Shown one piece after another: positions 58,601-60,781 of a stretch of DNA of 64,000 nt. The position numbers and the translations under genes are program-made. The notes beneath the pieces were generated by a model. The model saw only the letters and a program-made list of their open reading frames with translations, searched no databases and was not told where the DNA came from. This DNA comes from Planctomycetaceae bacterium (GTDB lineage: Bacteria; Planctomycetota; Planctomycetia; Pirellulales; Pirellulaceae). Numbering within the stretch: the first letter of the stretch is position 1; each line of letters opens with the position of its first letter. The stretch is from positions 124,001-188,000 of the forward strand of contig JACKHM010000001.1 in NCBI GenBank assembly GCA_020638995.1, read 5' to 3'.

Positions 58601-60538
58601 AGGGGAAACGGTCAGTTCACCGCTGGCCGCGTTAACCGATTCAATTTTGAATTGGTCGGTGCGATCATTGCCGTCCGTGCGATTGATAATTGAGAGGATC
58701 ATGCCCGGCGTTACACCGGCTAGGTTGGGTTTCTTTGTGAACGTAATCTTGTTCGTTAAATCGGCATTCGCATCTTCCGTGACTTTGGCTTTAGTGCTCG
58801 AGGTGATGGGTACAACCGATCGGTCAATGTCTACCTCGAAAGTCGATCCATCCGCCAGCGTCACCCTGAAGTCCTTGCCGGCCGCCGACATCAACTCCCC
58901 GCCAGCGTTCAAGGAACTGACTAGTTTGTCAGAGCGAAAGACGATCGTGCCATTGGGCTGTTCGTCCGCGATCTTGTCCGCGTCAATTGAACCAGGCCGC
59001 TTCAGCATGACGATGAAATCGAACTGAGCGTCGACCTGAGCGGACAAACCCAGATTGCTTTCTTGAATTCCGAACTGAGCAAGCTCTCCCAACTCGACGT
59101 CAAAGTCCAAGACGGTGTCGGGAATTGCTTCAATGTGGCTAAAGTCGATCTCGAACTGCAGCCGCGGATCGTTCGTGCCGTCGCCATCAAAGTCGTCGTT
59201 CTTAAATCCGACTTTGTCACCGATTCGGTTGGCCAAATCCTGCACGTTCTTGAACGCGGCACTTCGCACGTCGTTGGCGATCTGCTTGGCGGTGTCGACA
59301 ACACCACTCTCGGAGTTCTCAGCGGATTCACGCGCCTTGTTGAGTACCTCGGCACCAAAGGCTTCTTCGAGATTCAACACTTCGCCCAAGGTCTGGCCAT
59401 CGGTAAATGGGATTTCGGTTTGGAATACTTCGGACTGACTGATTTGCCCGAAGTAACTGCCAAGTTTCTCCACAACGCCGAATAATGCAGCATTACCCAT
59501 CGCGCGGAAGTCGGTCAGTTCGGGTGGAATGACGACGTAAACATTGGGGTCGGCCGCGTTTGGCCCCGTCGCGGTAAGATCGAACTTGCCGTCAAACAGG
59601 TCGTCGTCTTTGATCATGAACGCAGCGTTGTCGACGACCATCGAGTCACCGATCTGCACAGACAATGGCAAAGTCAGCCGGACGCTCTTATCGGCAGTAG
59701 TATCGGTTTTCAAAGCAAAGATGTTGGCGACGTTTGAAGCCGTCGTCCGAAGGTTGGACAACGAGAACTCGTATTCCGCCGCAGCCCCACCAAAGTCCAT
59801 AGGCAGTGCGACATCAAACGCGAAACTTGCGCCATTAACCTGCGCGCCGGCGATTCCAAGGGACGCCTCGAATGCATCGAGCGTTGACGTTGCCTTGGCG
59901 ACAATCCTTGATCCAGCGTCCTTTGTGCCATCCTTCAAGGTGAACGTGACAACCTCACTGGGCGCTCCGCCAATCTTCGATAAATCGATCTCGACTCCTA
60001 CGCCGAAGTGCAGTCCAAAGTCAAGTTGCGTGGATAGTGTGCCGATGGATGCTTCGACCCCCGCTGCCATCAATTGTGTGCCGTAGTCCGTTTCGAATTG
60101 AAAACTCTTGGTGATATCGATGTCGAATTCGGCGTTGAACTTTTGATTGAGAACAGTTGGCGCATTCGTCATGGCTCCCAATGCACCCGCGGAAATTCCA
60201 GGTATCCCTGAATTGAACAGTTTTTGGAAATCTTCCAAGGAAGGCTGAGCACCATCCAGATACCTCTCGATCGGTGTAACAATCTGTTCATCGACGAGCT
60301 GTTTAACATCCACAAGTTCGTTGATTGACTTGTCGAAAATCGGGATGTTCGCGCTCAATAACTCCGATTGCTCCAAATTGGAGGTGAATCCAGACAGCGA
60401 CTCAAACGCTTCCTTCAGCGAGCGCCGCTCCAAATCACCAAGCGTCGTCAGCAACATCCGCTGTTCGAGCGACTCCAGGTTAAGCCGACGTTTCTTCAAG
60501 GCCGCTTGGCGACGAGATCGTTTACTAGCCATGTTCAA
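25646..60538 (-). CDS. giant multidomain surface/adhesin protein (~11,630 aa) with LEPR-XLL N terminus
   Basis: One frame of 34.9 kb. Start: TTG 60538 (AGGA 5 bases upstream) or ATG 60532. The basic N terminus carries LESLEQRMLLT, the planctomycete LEPR-XLL motif. Approximate residues: 30-2,850, long beta-rich region without a recognised domain; 2,870-3,490, dense RTX calcium repeats (GGxGxDxL), with further RTX blocks to 4,520 and at 5,750-5,790; 3,740-3,850 Calx-beta-like; FG-GAP repeats near 4,770 and 5,480; PA14 near 5,260-5,380 and 6,410-6,540; LRR-like 5,830-5,950; LamG near 6,060-6,270 and 6,790-6,970; PKD near 7,000; five GEVED domains between 7,270 and 10,140, interleaved with autotransporter-type beta-strand repeats; four tandem Big-like repeats; nine cadherin-like repeats 10,585-11,460; then a dockerin-like double calcium loop near 11,465-11,540. 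Probably exported, calcium-stabilised, for adhesion or matrix. No internal stop or frameshift. Confidence 0.92.
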   Translation of the reverse strand: MNMASKRSRRQAALKKRRLNLESLEQRMLLTTLGDLERRSLKEAFESLSGFTSNLEQSELLSANIPIFDKSINELVDVKQLVDEQIVTPIERYLDGAQPSLEDFQKLFNSGIPGISAGALGAMTNAPTVLNQKFNAEFDIDITKSFQFETDYGTQLMAAGVEASIGTLSTQLDFGLHFGVGVEIDLSKIGGAPSEVVTFTLKDGTKDAGSRIVAKATSTLDAFEASLGIAGAQVNGASFAFDVALPMDFGGAAAEYEFSLSNLRTTASNVANIFALKTDTTADKSVRLTLPLSVQIGDSMVVDNAAFMIKDDDLFDGKFDLTATGPNAADPNVYVVIPPELTDFRAMGNAALFGVVEKLGSYFGQISQSEVFQTEIPFTDGQTLGEVLNLEEAFGAEVLNKARESAENSESGVVDTAKQIANDVRSAAFKNVQDLANRIGDKVGFKNDDFDGDGTNDPRLQFEIDFSHIEAIPDTVLDFDVELGELAQFGIQESNLGLSAQVDAQFDFIVMLKRPGSIDADKIADEQPNGTIVFRSDKLVSSLNAGGELMSAAGKDFRVTLADGSTFEVDIDRSVVPITSSTKAKVTEDANADLTNKITFTKKPNLAGVTPGMILSIINRTDGNDRTDQFKIESVNAASGELTVSPTPTAGAGSFDWAIDEPPTTLGQIITRISDAGQLFAAKYELTANEDLTGFKLIDKTQTDSNAGAGKLKVESLGTSKGAVALGIAGTGMSMADGEPLAIIGRPLHGKSLMDNVFIQNLQIDAGANLNATIGQATASLGSLELSIANAHGEAKLGAGLAIHDPGPVFDGHITLMEASKAIVELGTKLTAQRDVSFTNANGVHNPLTPNGTVTITVRGQDNDLQIPIGSAGDASELIAKLNADTTFSGVALAKPGDSADEVVIELKPQAGNRLTIDQSLALGLTRNEVHYSSIVLTPLFPLAADASLDMTVSRDDLTTPVNIAFDGTVAYQDIDQLVTGIQEKLTGSVVSVSNRGNRLSFYLNNGRAHRVEIPAFESLGFTESSERYLIRPLIDGSATFDLPITLPNPIPGLELPTLTLPKISLSIPKLTDLKDVKIEFPNLNLDLKNKLQSIKSIDFDVILSGLKMGLEYLKSLDVGDLDLPLFNQSIPLLDINLRDSLDLALKFNNFLIEFEANPFGKLNELAERIRLGIGAKAVRFSYDPGEIPGLVGKKPALRLDIAYATPAFEKELPLNIDLSSIEAIKSLGGIVDFNSTGNLTVKAGAEITLSLGFDLTNPFRPKPFLYTNNPLPAPSGTAAHTLEAVDAANKQITLPALSDMTLFVAGDWIKLDGSKVGRPDTDGKPELFKISAVDITNRKLTLTVAPDALVDTSTVWTLKRRGLVATTSLGVGEVTDNVITFPETTISLDGEVPFDMSIFGDGGWLSLTGASGGVGDGSETDLFRIIEVNAAARQVTLHAAPMGFTAETLGAVPWLLKQEVGTGVVLSADADATDINLVTALGPVGIEISDGSAHIFPSGQAATAPGGASFTIGLQESTEANPDGRRYLNEFAGSQGPVTVIESDGRRAFAEDCECYDKFSVSLGVPLVGNEQAKIRLELTDPNEALLAIKPAGELPTDADFRGAGTMTFTATSQRYTVFVKGVDDDIRDRKRMSTITLSFDTTDPKLPAALKKAKDKTVTVVTLDDDVLENETPPEVVRTGEFEVLAGASFGLKDFGIDTSNLKGTLQQALDGEVLADLPIKLRGLPTLVTGKERLANGQITGALSTNEPHLQFSFSLSNILTSGFKPSIDIVTPDGKVIVNDDGSTPFTKLITGGISSLSGKNGLKNLSAMVGGWEGAFDLLINAMNGEVFGIDLPLIGDKLKDEAQFLVDMKEKVTSGLRAVNGAEEYLTDKVQEVIFAGLGPQGVNLLKDAHSDDQTKPLWTTDGKLTKDDVGIRVLKSDSGVPNGVRFEMHLGKDIAFSTNPNFDIGVPGLDLKVDAPIDGNINIDFVLIVGIDLKNGFFIETGMTDDQGLPIIVNDAQGNRLTKEFTIGLDVSTPGFNADGTLGFLGMSAKDLPGARVGVLSADGSTGYPLLVTSKKVDRSVEGVTIGFQTVETADSVRAEFDADNRAITLFVQQKADGTIATTADALKKAVSSTNQEQSASFNEHFALSVIGDGTTILTPTGATLTSTQKDSATKQTARPVVIVPKSPDADLADVRFSFQQVATAADEKITYDPVTRRVTFRVTAGKKASELVALSRDAKSQTFSEVFEAIVVPGKLAVSNASYATAILEIVAAPKSQPALGDVTKLKPSNFTAKFEVDLKDAEDDFVKEGGSFKLDANGQKIADTKLTIPEFSKLKGKAIDFSVDGVASLNFRLQSNLGDVAMPGIRADLNLDWRFKYPKDPVAGQSTSSSSKSKFPSLPDAVAINNVEINLGEFFNNFAGASLKKVQEILKPLDPVLKVLNDPIPVISDLAGSPTSMLDMARLFGGKVAQAVQFVDAVQQLKSLVDSIPTDLGADSWLSIGSFEINTASLREANPLSGSAAPRIPAISVTEVKDVAKGLGDKVKQASKEAADKNFQAAKFTKSAGSFKEGTFNVSFPLLSNPSSAFQYLMGQDIDLLYLELPKFGLEATISKQFPLPPLPAINIELGGSIKGTIDLAFGFDTSGIRKFMNTHNVIDVFDGFFLTDHENPDGSGPDIPEVTVEAGLTLSAGVNLGVVAASVGGGLFANVDFNLHDNNDDGKVRVGELIENAKLKASILGAEVPGILIFDVSGGLTARVMADVSLGPCPLCITADWSKDVKIASFELERPGPVVPTLATKVGGELKLNIGDRAKNRADGVKDASKINTEDGAETFIIKAGATPDNILVTAFGVTQSFDGITSITGNAGEGNDVITIEESVTVRTSIKGGKGDDQLSGGSGPDRLEGGEGKDTITGGDGDDELLGGGGTDSIEGGAGDDTIDGGADDDSLLGGDGKDTIRGGDGDDKISGGEGNDRLLGDAGDDELRGEEGQDFIDGGAGADMILGGDGGDTLHGGAGNDLIKGESGNDKIFGDAGDDRLEGGSDEDEIEGGDGADLLFGDTGLDILRGGAGNDILVGGQNSDSLFGDAGDDLLYVFLQDLAQTEDLDEKAEGGTGNDRIWGGIGNDILYGDSAQPDGLDGDDVIYAFAGNDRLYGGGGNDELNGHEGNDRLYGGTGNDDLRGDGGNDLLVGGLGKDILAGGDGDDVLFGDLAGDFDDPALFDRNPNGGGQGINFQLPPRFNDADVKDFFTISYLPTFFVTPKVLANGYEGGANDGDDKLLGGAGIDVLLGGGGADALDGGDEADYLDAGAGHDVDVHGGAGDDVVRGGSGNDIVHGDNGIDQVYGDNGSDKLFGDSATSLIYQRLFGGEGSDELYGYAPTTTTGLPTNQLAMFGNFLVNGEQMFGDSGNDVFYGSSTTSDLAVGGAGNDVLFGDAMGSGYIRITGTAALTTGVADLLLGDDGEDQFFGGGGDDQIWGGADSDAIDGQGGKDVMYGGAGIDKFIIPLSDGRANDEPIRGHFGNRQANDVPDDNATDIVVFRGTNNSDVIRISQTKDAIPKLAIDITTFGVTQSTTVIWADPQTGKPELEQFQVSALGGDDIVGFGLIKADYGDLGLLAPLDITGSTTRAPIDLAKLVKNENGKIRTDWTTAFDGGGGNDLLVGTPGRDRFDGGSGSDILFGFDGDDRLWGDAGTGSSVDLDIIFAGQGADDVIGGQGKNLLYAWTLPPNPLLVPGADKAQNLINAKNFSMLNPMGGFGIYQQPDGGLESHSLLVDEAMTRTATITVRLDKQPAPGADVVLSVVASNPTEVALDKPTLTFTSANWNLSQTVTVTGVADGATDGNKISTITIAVDTEKSRDRAFDLVAPQVFSVVSIDGSAATIPASSTSVAITMGAELPLEDTGFNRILGQNRDDLLFGGTGLDFLHGQTGNDILFRRDGTRFESLDGGLAGADWAQYAKSTNKVWYFGGSNANDEIHVDFVTEPGSDLTGTHLITRLTENNGAFSFAAQAKLDFSAATAIGAVSWDAADAIVNIVDELSQRAEANENLTNEELVRLVAAAKQNSKPNPTVPREDDYLAIIIDALDGNDEIIVGPTVQKSVWVNGGAGDDRIIDRNGKAILSDMTEGTKRNDIPENAFDLGSVNSKKDGEATFVQLTIDNPEDVDWYKFQLTEAPGANATITVASLSTEEDQFKFEIYDDPNDVTVPTVSGEFHAALKDLVANKDYWLKITDDLRPTIYDLQFNFDGNESTTHVLTSFATIIDGPGSVRRDVLLGGPGDDVLSGGGGEDWIFGEAGTDVLTGGQDRGASDLLFGGDGNDTFQVIPDFLPTVSGPLATFFDGEAPTELLTASDQFIGGDGYDRVLFLGGDKDRLFHAVPDMAAIKYNTVLHRWEFAAGVWDIGKQQFELNEDGSEYRLQYLFYQTRDVETTFFATRAGDDVVHADAEFNVKQDGDPDDDTPLFAGNWGIAEGALEQGAGSLARITIDGGKGKDALFGGFYADTLDGGDDDDYLVGGQGDDLLYGGSGKDQLFGNRPTGTGSDGKYDDFLPWNGRVAVVFGKPSERYEYELASPFFNPLPATGVDITQSLGGPYFSNTTNWQVSSVVNRTSLDDISPLPALSTFSSPAVASTISTLKDDEEPLFTPASQPLEAKARVRFFRSTFDVSAPLQTSLRLQMSLTQDAVIFINGIEIARAKNGSGNASAPFASLTLRPDSLLKDVQHFDTPVGFLSSDNAPLKQGLNEILVVTQNDNADGGFRLRLDLVPDLSNSFGLAGDVIGEKISRITPLNGDFNGDGKPDFLASGEKYSYLFFQPVDLDRLDNVREAADIVFDHSAIGQPAQTFGDVDGDGYADLAFLRNSQDKQNVEVIIVRGGPKLRQYQGANNYVSELEYPRVWDETINNPTGIIGSHITKGDAATSILSISVNRSQLFASETYDAKNATLNVGSFSNTKYSDLLLTVNNAQVGHLTTGDNRLAGLIYSGETLKNKGRAIHQVEGDTPFLLNSGNLRISAIRPITTILAEQGMTTDLSVAVIPGGGAGGLDAYVIEGLNAAQQDRLPVAVNIPWPPSQSDLGLNVPDVVYQAIKEKLELTLEVVVGDDVIGETTITIPHLKMSDSVSNIVNRIQAVLNQRPELLALKIKALGGMMLFESSGHVSAKLVPDRTLLSTGGQGIDLGTKGIIGRYLAISKTSPLVIYKAEVYSGGNIIKTTTFSGSNPPPIDLNTDQFIDSVVITPLTLGSTQVPLGGLVVTINRSSSALAGQFVAGNPRFKSEYYPGNPGSVNSIPSSGGTVNSDHFALRFNGQIVLGVNSGKNGYAYRFTTQFKVPRTGVYDFGTTSDDGSSLRITENGKQVLYVDNDGTHGVQTRSSSVTLQAGVVYDVEVRYFENTGSEYVAVLSSVLSANSAFFAVPQEVVIPRDPIYEAGAPAAPVQSPLISERADGTRWVVLAPGGNTVGIPANLGDVNLNDSSDVGIGRSNRFDVYLDGSLATPVFSVTGVSSEPFSGTAGDFNADGKIDLAVRLKPGDKLDARVGVFYSVTDKIAAGTTSLTFDKADLLLIGESTGDGFGQLMRSPNLDLNYDGIHDLLIGAPLVDSANPRDDAGAIYAIYGRPQANPLPEDFIEISTDSVPGSGEFLADTGLGVYSFSNNGPPYALQTNVTEKWFRFNLLGDGRENNGFRVLPAKFDANAVPPLQNDFSLDAIPKLRVDLIDKEGRTLRQGVGAVSLRAIEAGSYFLRVYTSDGSDAKFTLEANPPVAGQTHEKTTQPDADRLYGGDGKDVLVGQGDRDVLVGGSGDDILIGEDREIQDATTGDTKKSVVGKDVKTEELIKPKLDLDPIIPASAIPDANLRRAIELALGKRPGAILRASELASIGYLSWRSKDFETSIRDLKGLEYLTNLMQLDLFDGVRGVNNTPPTLVPITPVRAAAPHPLVGEEIGNGHLRVLNLGMTISGTWEGVANLSKTLQKLRIPHTVSKETQAIQFAGFTELDALHVDDGILNFAPNSVLLESAERNGPSVFGNNLFGEFGIVRNVPPTVTLAAEIAGVKEGTTRTADELLASVTVTDPADTVTPYATVIDPFGNRTALYDNALQFKSGSGPLQISTTSDFASPIFTVEMNVRVDDANIAFVPLLSTVDSTGFNWQISGLAGQRKLVGSLLGTEDGAFKSESVRVEARLNTGVWSHLALTFDGSNLRLYQDGNLLGETPVGANFQFQPQETSALRIGTPGITIDELRIFNRARSQQEINADRGRRISTATPNLVAYYPFDEVGGSQIVDALDRHHGQIANLQTVQRVPGLTTGSFRYTFPDDGEYILEVTAADDVTTTTRSTIIQVENVAPVTKIPLAGLPSFCTADGCTVTLDAGESISLTVEADVPPVTESISLATQGNLVRTDGLSWRLVNGYFEDNSRFFDTHVAEITGTTSNISSISAGTVGYARFDGSLSTDGYVPSDDSRDRYSVEWSGYFLADATGTWEFSSTSDDGSFVWLGESALSADAGNISGFTTSNALIKNGGIHGAETVTASIDLIAGNYYPLRIQFGDSYYGDNEVFQFKSPAPGSQFQSEGQGYFYHLAQGADSALDAENLSYEWKVTTITGQAIANGAGPDFEFTPLFAGPYTVTKKTIDPQGAVDEDSITVNVRPDFQLTSGQLNGVNFNTPLGADRDGTLIPLGSLDTINGATIKEGDVLTFDLASLVATPSTSATREYGWSILATPDDIFECYEAGGDANECEGELLNFSGSDVSFIPADNLTYSFTAAVTDSFPPLLNWRAEGNAKADGGTQQDGVLQNGTSFAIGIKDADGIEGKAFLFDGVDDAVKLPDNVFPFPKTGNTSNTSFTFETWFKTPANKAGVILSQQGDVTGNAPALYVGSDGMLRGKMFSNDPADVIATTVRVDNDSFHHVAITYDGTTQRMYLDGAEVGSTDFTQTGWANTYSYYLGTGSTEGWAAGATGASPFTGLVDEVRYYDRVLQPSEVKYQARIAEPPFASSRSLEITVVNVPPTVTVDAVNAPVPVGTFTMTGVKVTDPGSKDVVTLTVNWGDGTTQKGLDPLTSITHNFSRAGTYNVVVTAVDDDGGASAPVTLDLNVTAVAPTVSVLDIAPINDGQSVTLAAQVNYAGAKDQHEAISWEVIAPDGSVKSLAVPNLTPNLSGTWLAMVTVDDGQGNVVNASKRFVVNNLAPTGLTLVESPSELNDPVRTYTGEVKDFSGDMLQGNLLIENAFAGTRMTVPLVLTRSGVPDASGLLKWTYNTEYVSDNPNGDLVTVRIVDQDGASVAKVSTPTIRYDFSNAVAYGTAQHAARGPQLGAVRLEDDALPTGTGVVTTGDEDGVRTSNLRQGGTGQVILDVQNLTSGQTAQADVWIDFNQNNTFDATEIVVNSVQISANGSHGFSVNIPPDAVIGETVLRARLSLVSDGDLGPLTLAKSGEVEDLLVPISGVQFTTDGNNHLLVTSFGDRNDQISVTADANSVMFTFATHSDVSFAAVTGASLATNTITVPQTSFANEVHISTSAGTDAIDIQASSSLPMIVLDGGPSDASAPRDQLTLTKSGTVTATQLNYGADGGNVVVNVDGTSPTISFSGLVDVKLNFDTPTLTLDASLNSAAAKLYPTTAADEFVLYLNSFAATFKQPTSALTVKGASLTVPQGVSAPISVTLEGSSIGLGGDIDVTGVVLNGEVELAADVTIDSQGTPDGNIVVNGRVDGSFALTLNSGTGSTQLNGDIGSGTTLASLATDAAGGTQFSADVHVTADTQLFRDSVVIQGDAQFVGEAISFEQTITLNSADNATLTLGANDAGAVNGIISQTGGGVLSLVHSGAGTTKLFGNHTYTGLTTIQAGALKLQENGSIASDVVVKRTANLGGKGDPKGKVTVEAGGSYTPGASPGIQKIPNDVDLSDSVLEIEINGRTVGTEYDQLQLEGSGHTAILGGAGLNVVLGFVPVVNDTFTIFQADTGSTISGNFTDAAGQTLAEGAQFEAGGWWFQINYAAGDGNDVVLTVTSQASDFSDAPVSYGVASHLLSALRLGELVDAEMNGNQPDEDDGVEFDTLRIGQTEASMSVLVTNTAGKASFINAWIDFNQDGDFDTNEQIATNVLVSGTDNVLHVFNIPATALVGETFARIRVGSAEDLAATGSVANGEVEDYQVTIQSNLDFGDAPGSETLLPNGARHIVGGPVLGTNIDTEAVSTTIESFESGDFTELPWQSVGDAAWTISSSTSSDGTYSARAGVISHVKVTRLEVSLDVLVGGNIQFDRLVSSEPNFDFLTFYIDDTIQQRWSGVETVFTTEIFAVSAGVHKFSWEYYKDSIDLDPNGDDTAFIDKIIFPPHAGVALPADDSDQAVDDEDGVLFGEVQATPGGQAYVRVDVSNVDAGAKLDAWIDFDGNGSFSGVGEQIFTNKTVVNGRNLLEFTLPAGVSARDTFARFRISSAGNLAPTGLALDGEVEDHPLTIVPSRTPVTATSTVTIVDGDLHFTGTSGYDDLTISTDSEFITITDVESSNFLGSDISLARGIGTKTIRVPLAEFDGAIIIDTADGSDHLTVDYIDGGFDRPIRFEGGGDLDQLILSNCDCGSESISNVNDTTGIIEFSGNASVSFSNIELIASVLDVDNLTLNYGNSAAETVLRDWPGNALRIDSTDGVTLLFRHSANLTINTGDGDDQIVFDSDGAAIAGGTVNFIENMQVILNGGAGSNVLSIVDSSDSTGGPFTISADAVRGDGLFGTASELRYGDLDLLTIEAAGANTQATIDLDGLSANVALHFADDFTNSLTLIGDVPLTDLFADLATATAGQVVADDVQVFYSNATTVHSALESADTVLTFGDAASRAQVAAAGGGQLTVSHALSAMTATVLFENPTESLLIQGGPSAFTQLDVMSLSSEFGADLSIANVQTVNWSAPVVDLLPSLSIDASEILLSSDEVTTSGDQEYLGLVRVGTDTTIQARAVLFAATVEAMTAGSVTIDAGSVVLGDAIGGNTPLDSLHISGVTQLKGNVSTTGAQTFNGSLILAGDVVLSGSHVTLGGVDAADEDVSETANDVDLVVFGNIFFNGPIGSNQPLASLTSNGPVTINGGSIIARDQNYVATVSLATDLRVTGSGQIVFAAPVSGPGGLTTSADTTLSTDNSYTGATNVVGGSLTLNGSVTSNVMVEDASLFGEGTITGNLHLKSNGLLAPTPSTTDKLTVSGSVTFDGNAGFVLQGSAANNLGRVSAAAISLGDARVYDQLSYQALVAEELVFLETPQLNGTFSNAANDSTGVLNSTDVRFVYDTATSPNTFAIRGYGAGDYGDAPFGTLKFENGAVHRAVGPMLGATRDAEADGQPDGPASKDGSDEDGIAFVSSLIVDQVATKGGVIVTASAAAKLDAWIDFNQDGVWSDADEKIFDSVDVSAGRTPLGFTIPNVAVPGNTYVRFRLSIAGGLSPTGAAPDGEVEDYQVTILEPGNPLRLSVSTEPLEISLVNGNIVSRIGSVVVGEVAKASVSSILVEGDNLDNSVRVDASVIPTPVDDKGLPLPGLTYHGNGNGDFDVMDVYSSSAETGQLTQEFDNPHDGTVRIVVQENNMPVTKTIRYTGLEPIDDTTVTTNRTFTFGSGDDVITLADAGTSNNNKSMISSVSSSESVTFIHPTDSMTIDLGGGDNTLVFGAQDENLTSQITIAATSGNDLVRSTAGDLQLANVAIAKRGGVLAMESRVTGTTLSASGDFRLELPGGAQFSGLVMLEGISGVTLGDSSSDVFDFDGGLTTPSRTTTVQGTIRTSDDPLTFGDVELTGDTVLTGSVITLGAVDGVGALTLNGAVQLSGGLLKTSAGLTLDGSVTLHADTVVSHTGTTVVTQPIAGAFNLIKAGTGTLQLDNRTTAGTVTAQAGTLELPNGLSQTLVLDGGTVRADGTLDAGLDGGGDGGVLLVGTGPTTLNIAGDVLFAGGTTLQMELNGTAAGTGYDQLNVTGAARSVDLGNATLALTLGFTPVVDSTIVLINLESADSELTGQFAGLPEDSIVTVGGNGFFRLSYAGGDGNDVVLTALATGALDFGSAPDSYATTLSANGARHLAIGPTLGSQRDAEADRVDNGTDEDGVSFGTLIAGMSATSIIEVREADAGATLDAWIDFNGNGMFDPSEVVANGLAVTTGSRVVMFDVPADAVLGETYSRFRISTSGVAGPIGLGLDGEVEDHVVVIQDMNDAPTIDAISDIVIAEDLDADGNGITDMQTIELTGISAGGGENQLVRVTAVASNTDLISDLTVSYVTGAEVGSLAFQTSPNAFGPATITISLQDAGSDGQLDTTDDGLATATLNVDVTPVNDAPTAVLETTSLSIFENQPRQTILISDITAGGDEVQAVTVSVSSDNSTMFAELEVVRDPDAATAELQFVTDMNQHGTAIISVIIDDGQTSVIETVTITVTEHNDPPTLDPLQPIALNANPGSQSVPLTGISPGVGEPTQQLSITATSTTTDFFETLEVTYIPGATSGSLTFTPLSGAYGSGDILLTLRDAGPDNTFDTEDDSTREELVNVTLNTPPTLDPISDRRILPGSGEQSITLTGINSGDDDRKSLRISATSSNTGVIADPVSNYNERTLPTTGELRVTPLALGTSTIAVTVEDAGWDNQFGTADDRSVTRTFTISVSSVNVAPTNVTLDGDRVAENLAGGVIGNVTVSDADLGDFHTFSVSDNRFEIVGGLLKLKDNSSLDHEAAASINLEVTATDLGSPGLSATKSFTIDVVDVNEPIVGISLNNSSVNENAPGAEVGGLSVDDPDTGMTPTFTVSDPRFEVVAGKLRLKQGVSLNYEASSQITLNVTATDSGTPPSSFTQAFTIDVNDLNEPPLTILFVNENSSGEVLANLLADDPDANSATVFSVSDDRFEVIDNRLKLKDSMSLDFESEPSLMLTLTATDAADPAQSFSQLVSLTVNDVNEAPTGIVLGAAAVREHEVGATVGTVTVVDPDAGDSHVVTVSDGRFEIVSGILKLKAGQSVDQATEPTITLNLIATDDGVPQRSLTKSVTITVLKELITNEAPTDIQLSNASIAENAVGGTVGAASVVDPDAGDTHTLSVSDSRFEVANGLLRLKSGQSLNYESASTVSLMITATDSGTPALGLTKSFVINVLNVNETPTSISLSKTSINENVAGGVIGAVLVVDPDVGDSHTFAVSDARFEVNNGQLKLKAGVALDHEATATIPLTVTATDSGSPALSRTQSFVITVANVNEAPSAINATLTPINENAAGAVVGDITVVDPDAGETHTVTVSDSRFEVVGGQLKLKSGQSLNHETNSTLPLTLIATDSGTPGLSISKTVTVLINDVNEFDPVIQAGLFSIDENSPGGTVVGSVVASDQDTSQSLSYAITSGNADGVFDIDDTGHVILAPSAMLNHEAIASYSLTISVTDSGAPARSASRTFDVVVGDLNEAPTQITLDMVEVPENLSGAVIGTVSVIDEDAADLHQLTVNDARFEIVDMKLKLKSGVFLSQANELTVPIDITAIDSGSPSKSLVESIVLSVTENAFPWQNLANPVDTNHDGVVSPLDVLVGINLLNLPSSPLLNADRKLPTSRPTDATNPFYDVNGDGFLSPLDVLIVINYLTNRFGAEGESSISTASDSRWKGVSPEPQLKELVPNRVTADSSPSRTGSCDDFFRITGEAELSTIYRNEIRSVDKEELSELLDRLAADVAPLWKL
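25925..26140 (-). other. dockerin type I-like region of the giant protein
   Basis: Two EF-hand-like calcium loops: DTNHDGVVSPLDVLVGINLL and DVNGDGFLSPLDVLIVINYL, about 45 residues apart. This duplicated pattern is the dockerin fold, which binds cohesins in cellulosomes. In planctomycetes it closes many LEPR-XLL proteins, where its partner is unknown. About 85 further residues follow to the C terminus. Confidence 0.8.
26160..28785 (-). repeat. nine tandem cadherin-like repeats in the giant protein
   Basis: Units of about 97 residues share the frame VNEAPT, then an ENxxGxxxGxxxVxDPDxGD segment, VSDxRFEVxxGxLKLKxG, and TxTATDSGxP. The Asp/Glu residues at the unit borders fit calcium-binding linkers. 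The units are clearly homologous but diverged; units 3 and 8 are the most different. Confidence 0.85.
50070..51915 (-). repeat. main RTX (hemolysin-type calcium-binding) repeat block
   Basis: Dozens of nonapeptides of the type GGxGxDxLx, such as GGEGKDTITGGDGDDELLGG, with interruptions by longer loops. These fold into calcium-bound parallel beta-rolls. Further short blocks occur around 49,430-49,600, 48,770-48,870, 47,620-47,780, 46,980-47,130 and 43,160-43,290. Confidence 0.92.
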
Positions 60539-60617
60539 AGAGATCCTGTCTGAGAAGGCGAAGGCACGGGTCGCTGATCGCGGGAAGGCTTCTAGAGTGA
60601 GGCATTGGGGGGACGTA

Positions 60618-60682
60618 AAAAAAGGCGTTACCGGTTGCTCGCGTTTGTCGATAAGCGAGACAAGCCATTAACGCCTTTTTCT
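60618..60682 (-). terminator. intrinsic terminator between kinase and giant gene
   Basis: Arms AAAAAGGCGTTA (60620-60631) and TAACGCCTTTTT (60669-60680) are perfect complements, with a smaller hairpin (CTCGC/GCGAG) in the centre. Both strands present a T run after the stem, so it can work in both directions. It lies 100 bases downstream of the kinase stop and about 80 bases upstream of the giant gene start, so the giant gene should have its own promoter in between. Confidence 0.8.
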
Positions 60683-60781
60683 GATCTGGTAATTTGTCAA
60701 TGATTCTGATCTACCACACTGCAAAACACAAATATATTCCTTGGCGCCGCTCTGGCATCCGTTGACTGACCGTCGCTTGAT

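Noticed and set aside
26000..60500. Dozens of plus-strand frames (up to 384 codons) opposite the giant gene
   Set aside because: They are antisense shadows of a highly biased coding frame, with repetitive Ser/Pro/Arg-rich products that mirror the RTX and cadherin codons; no domain or start signal.
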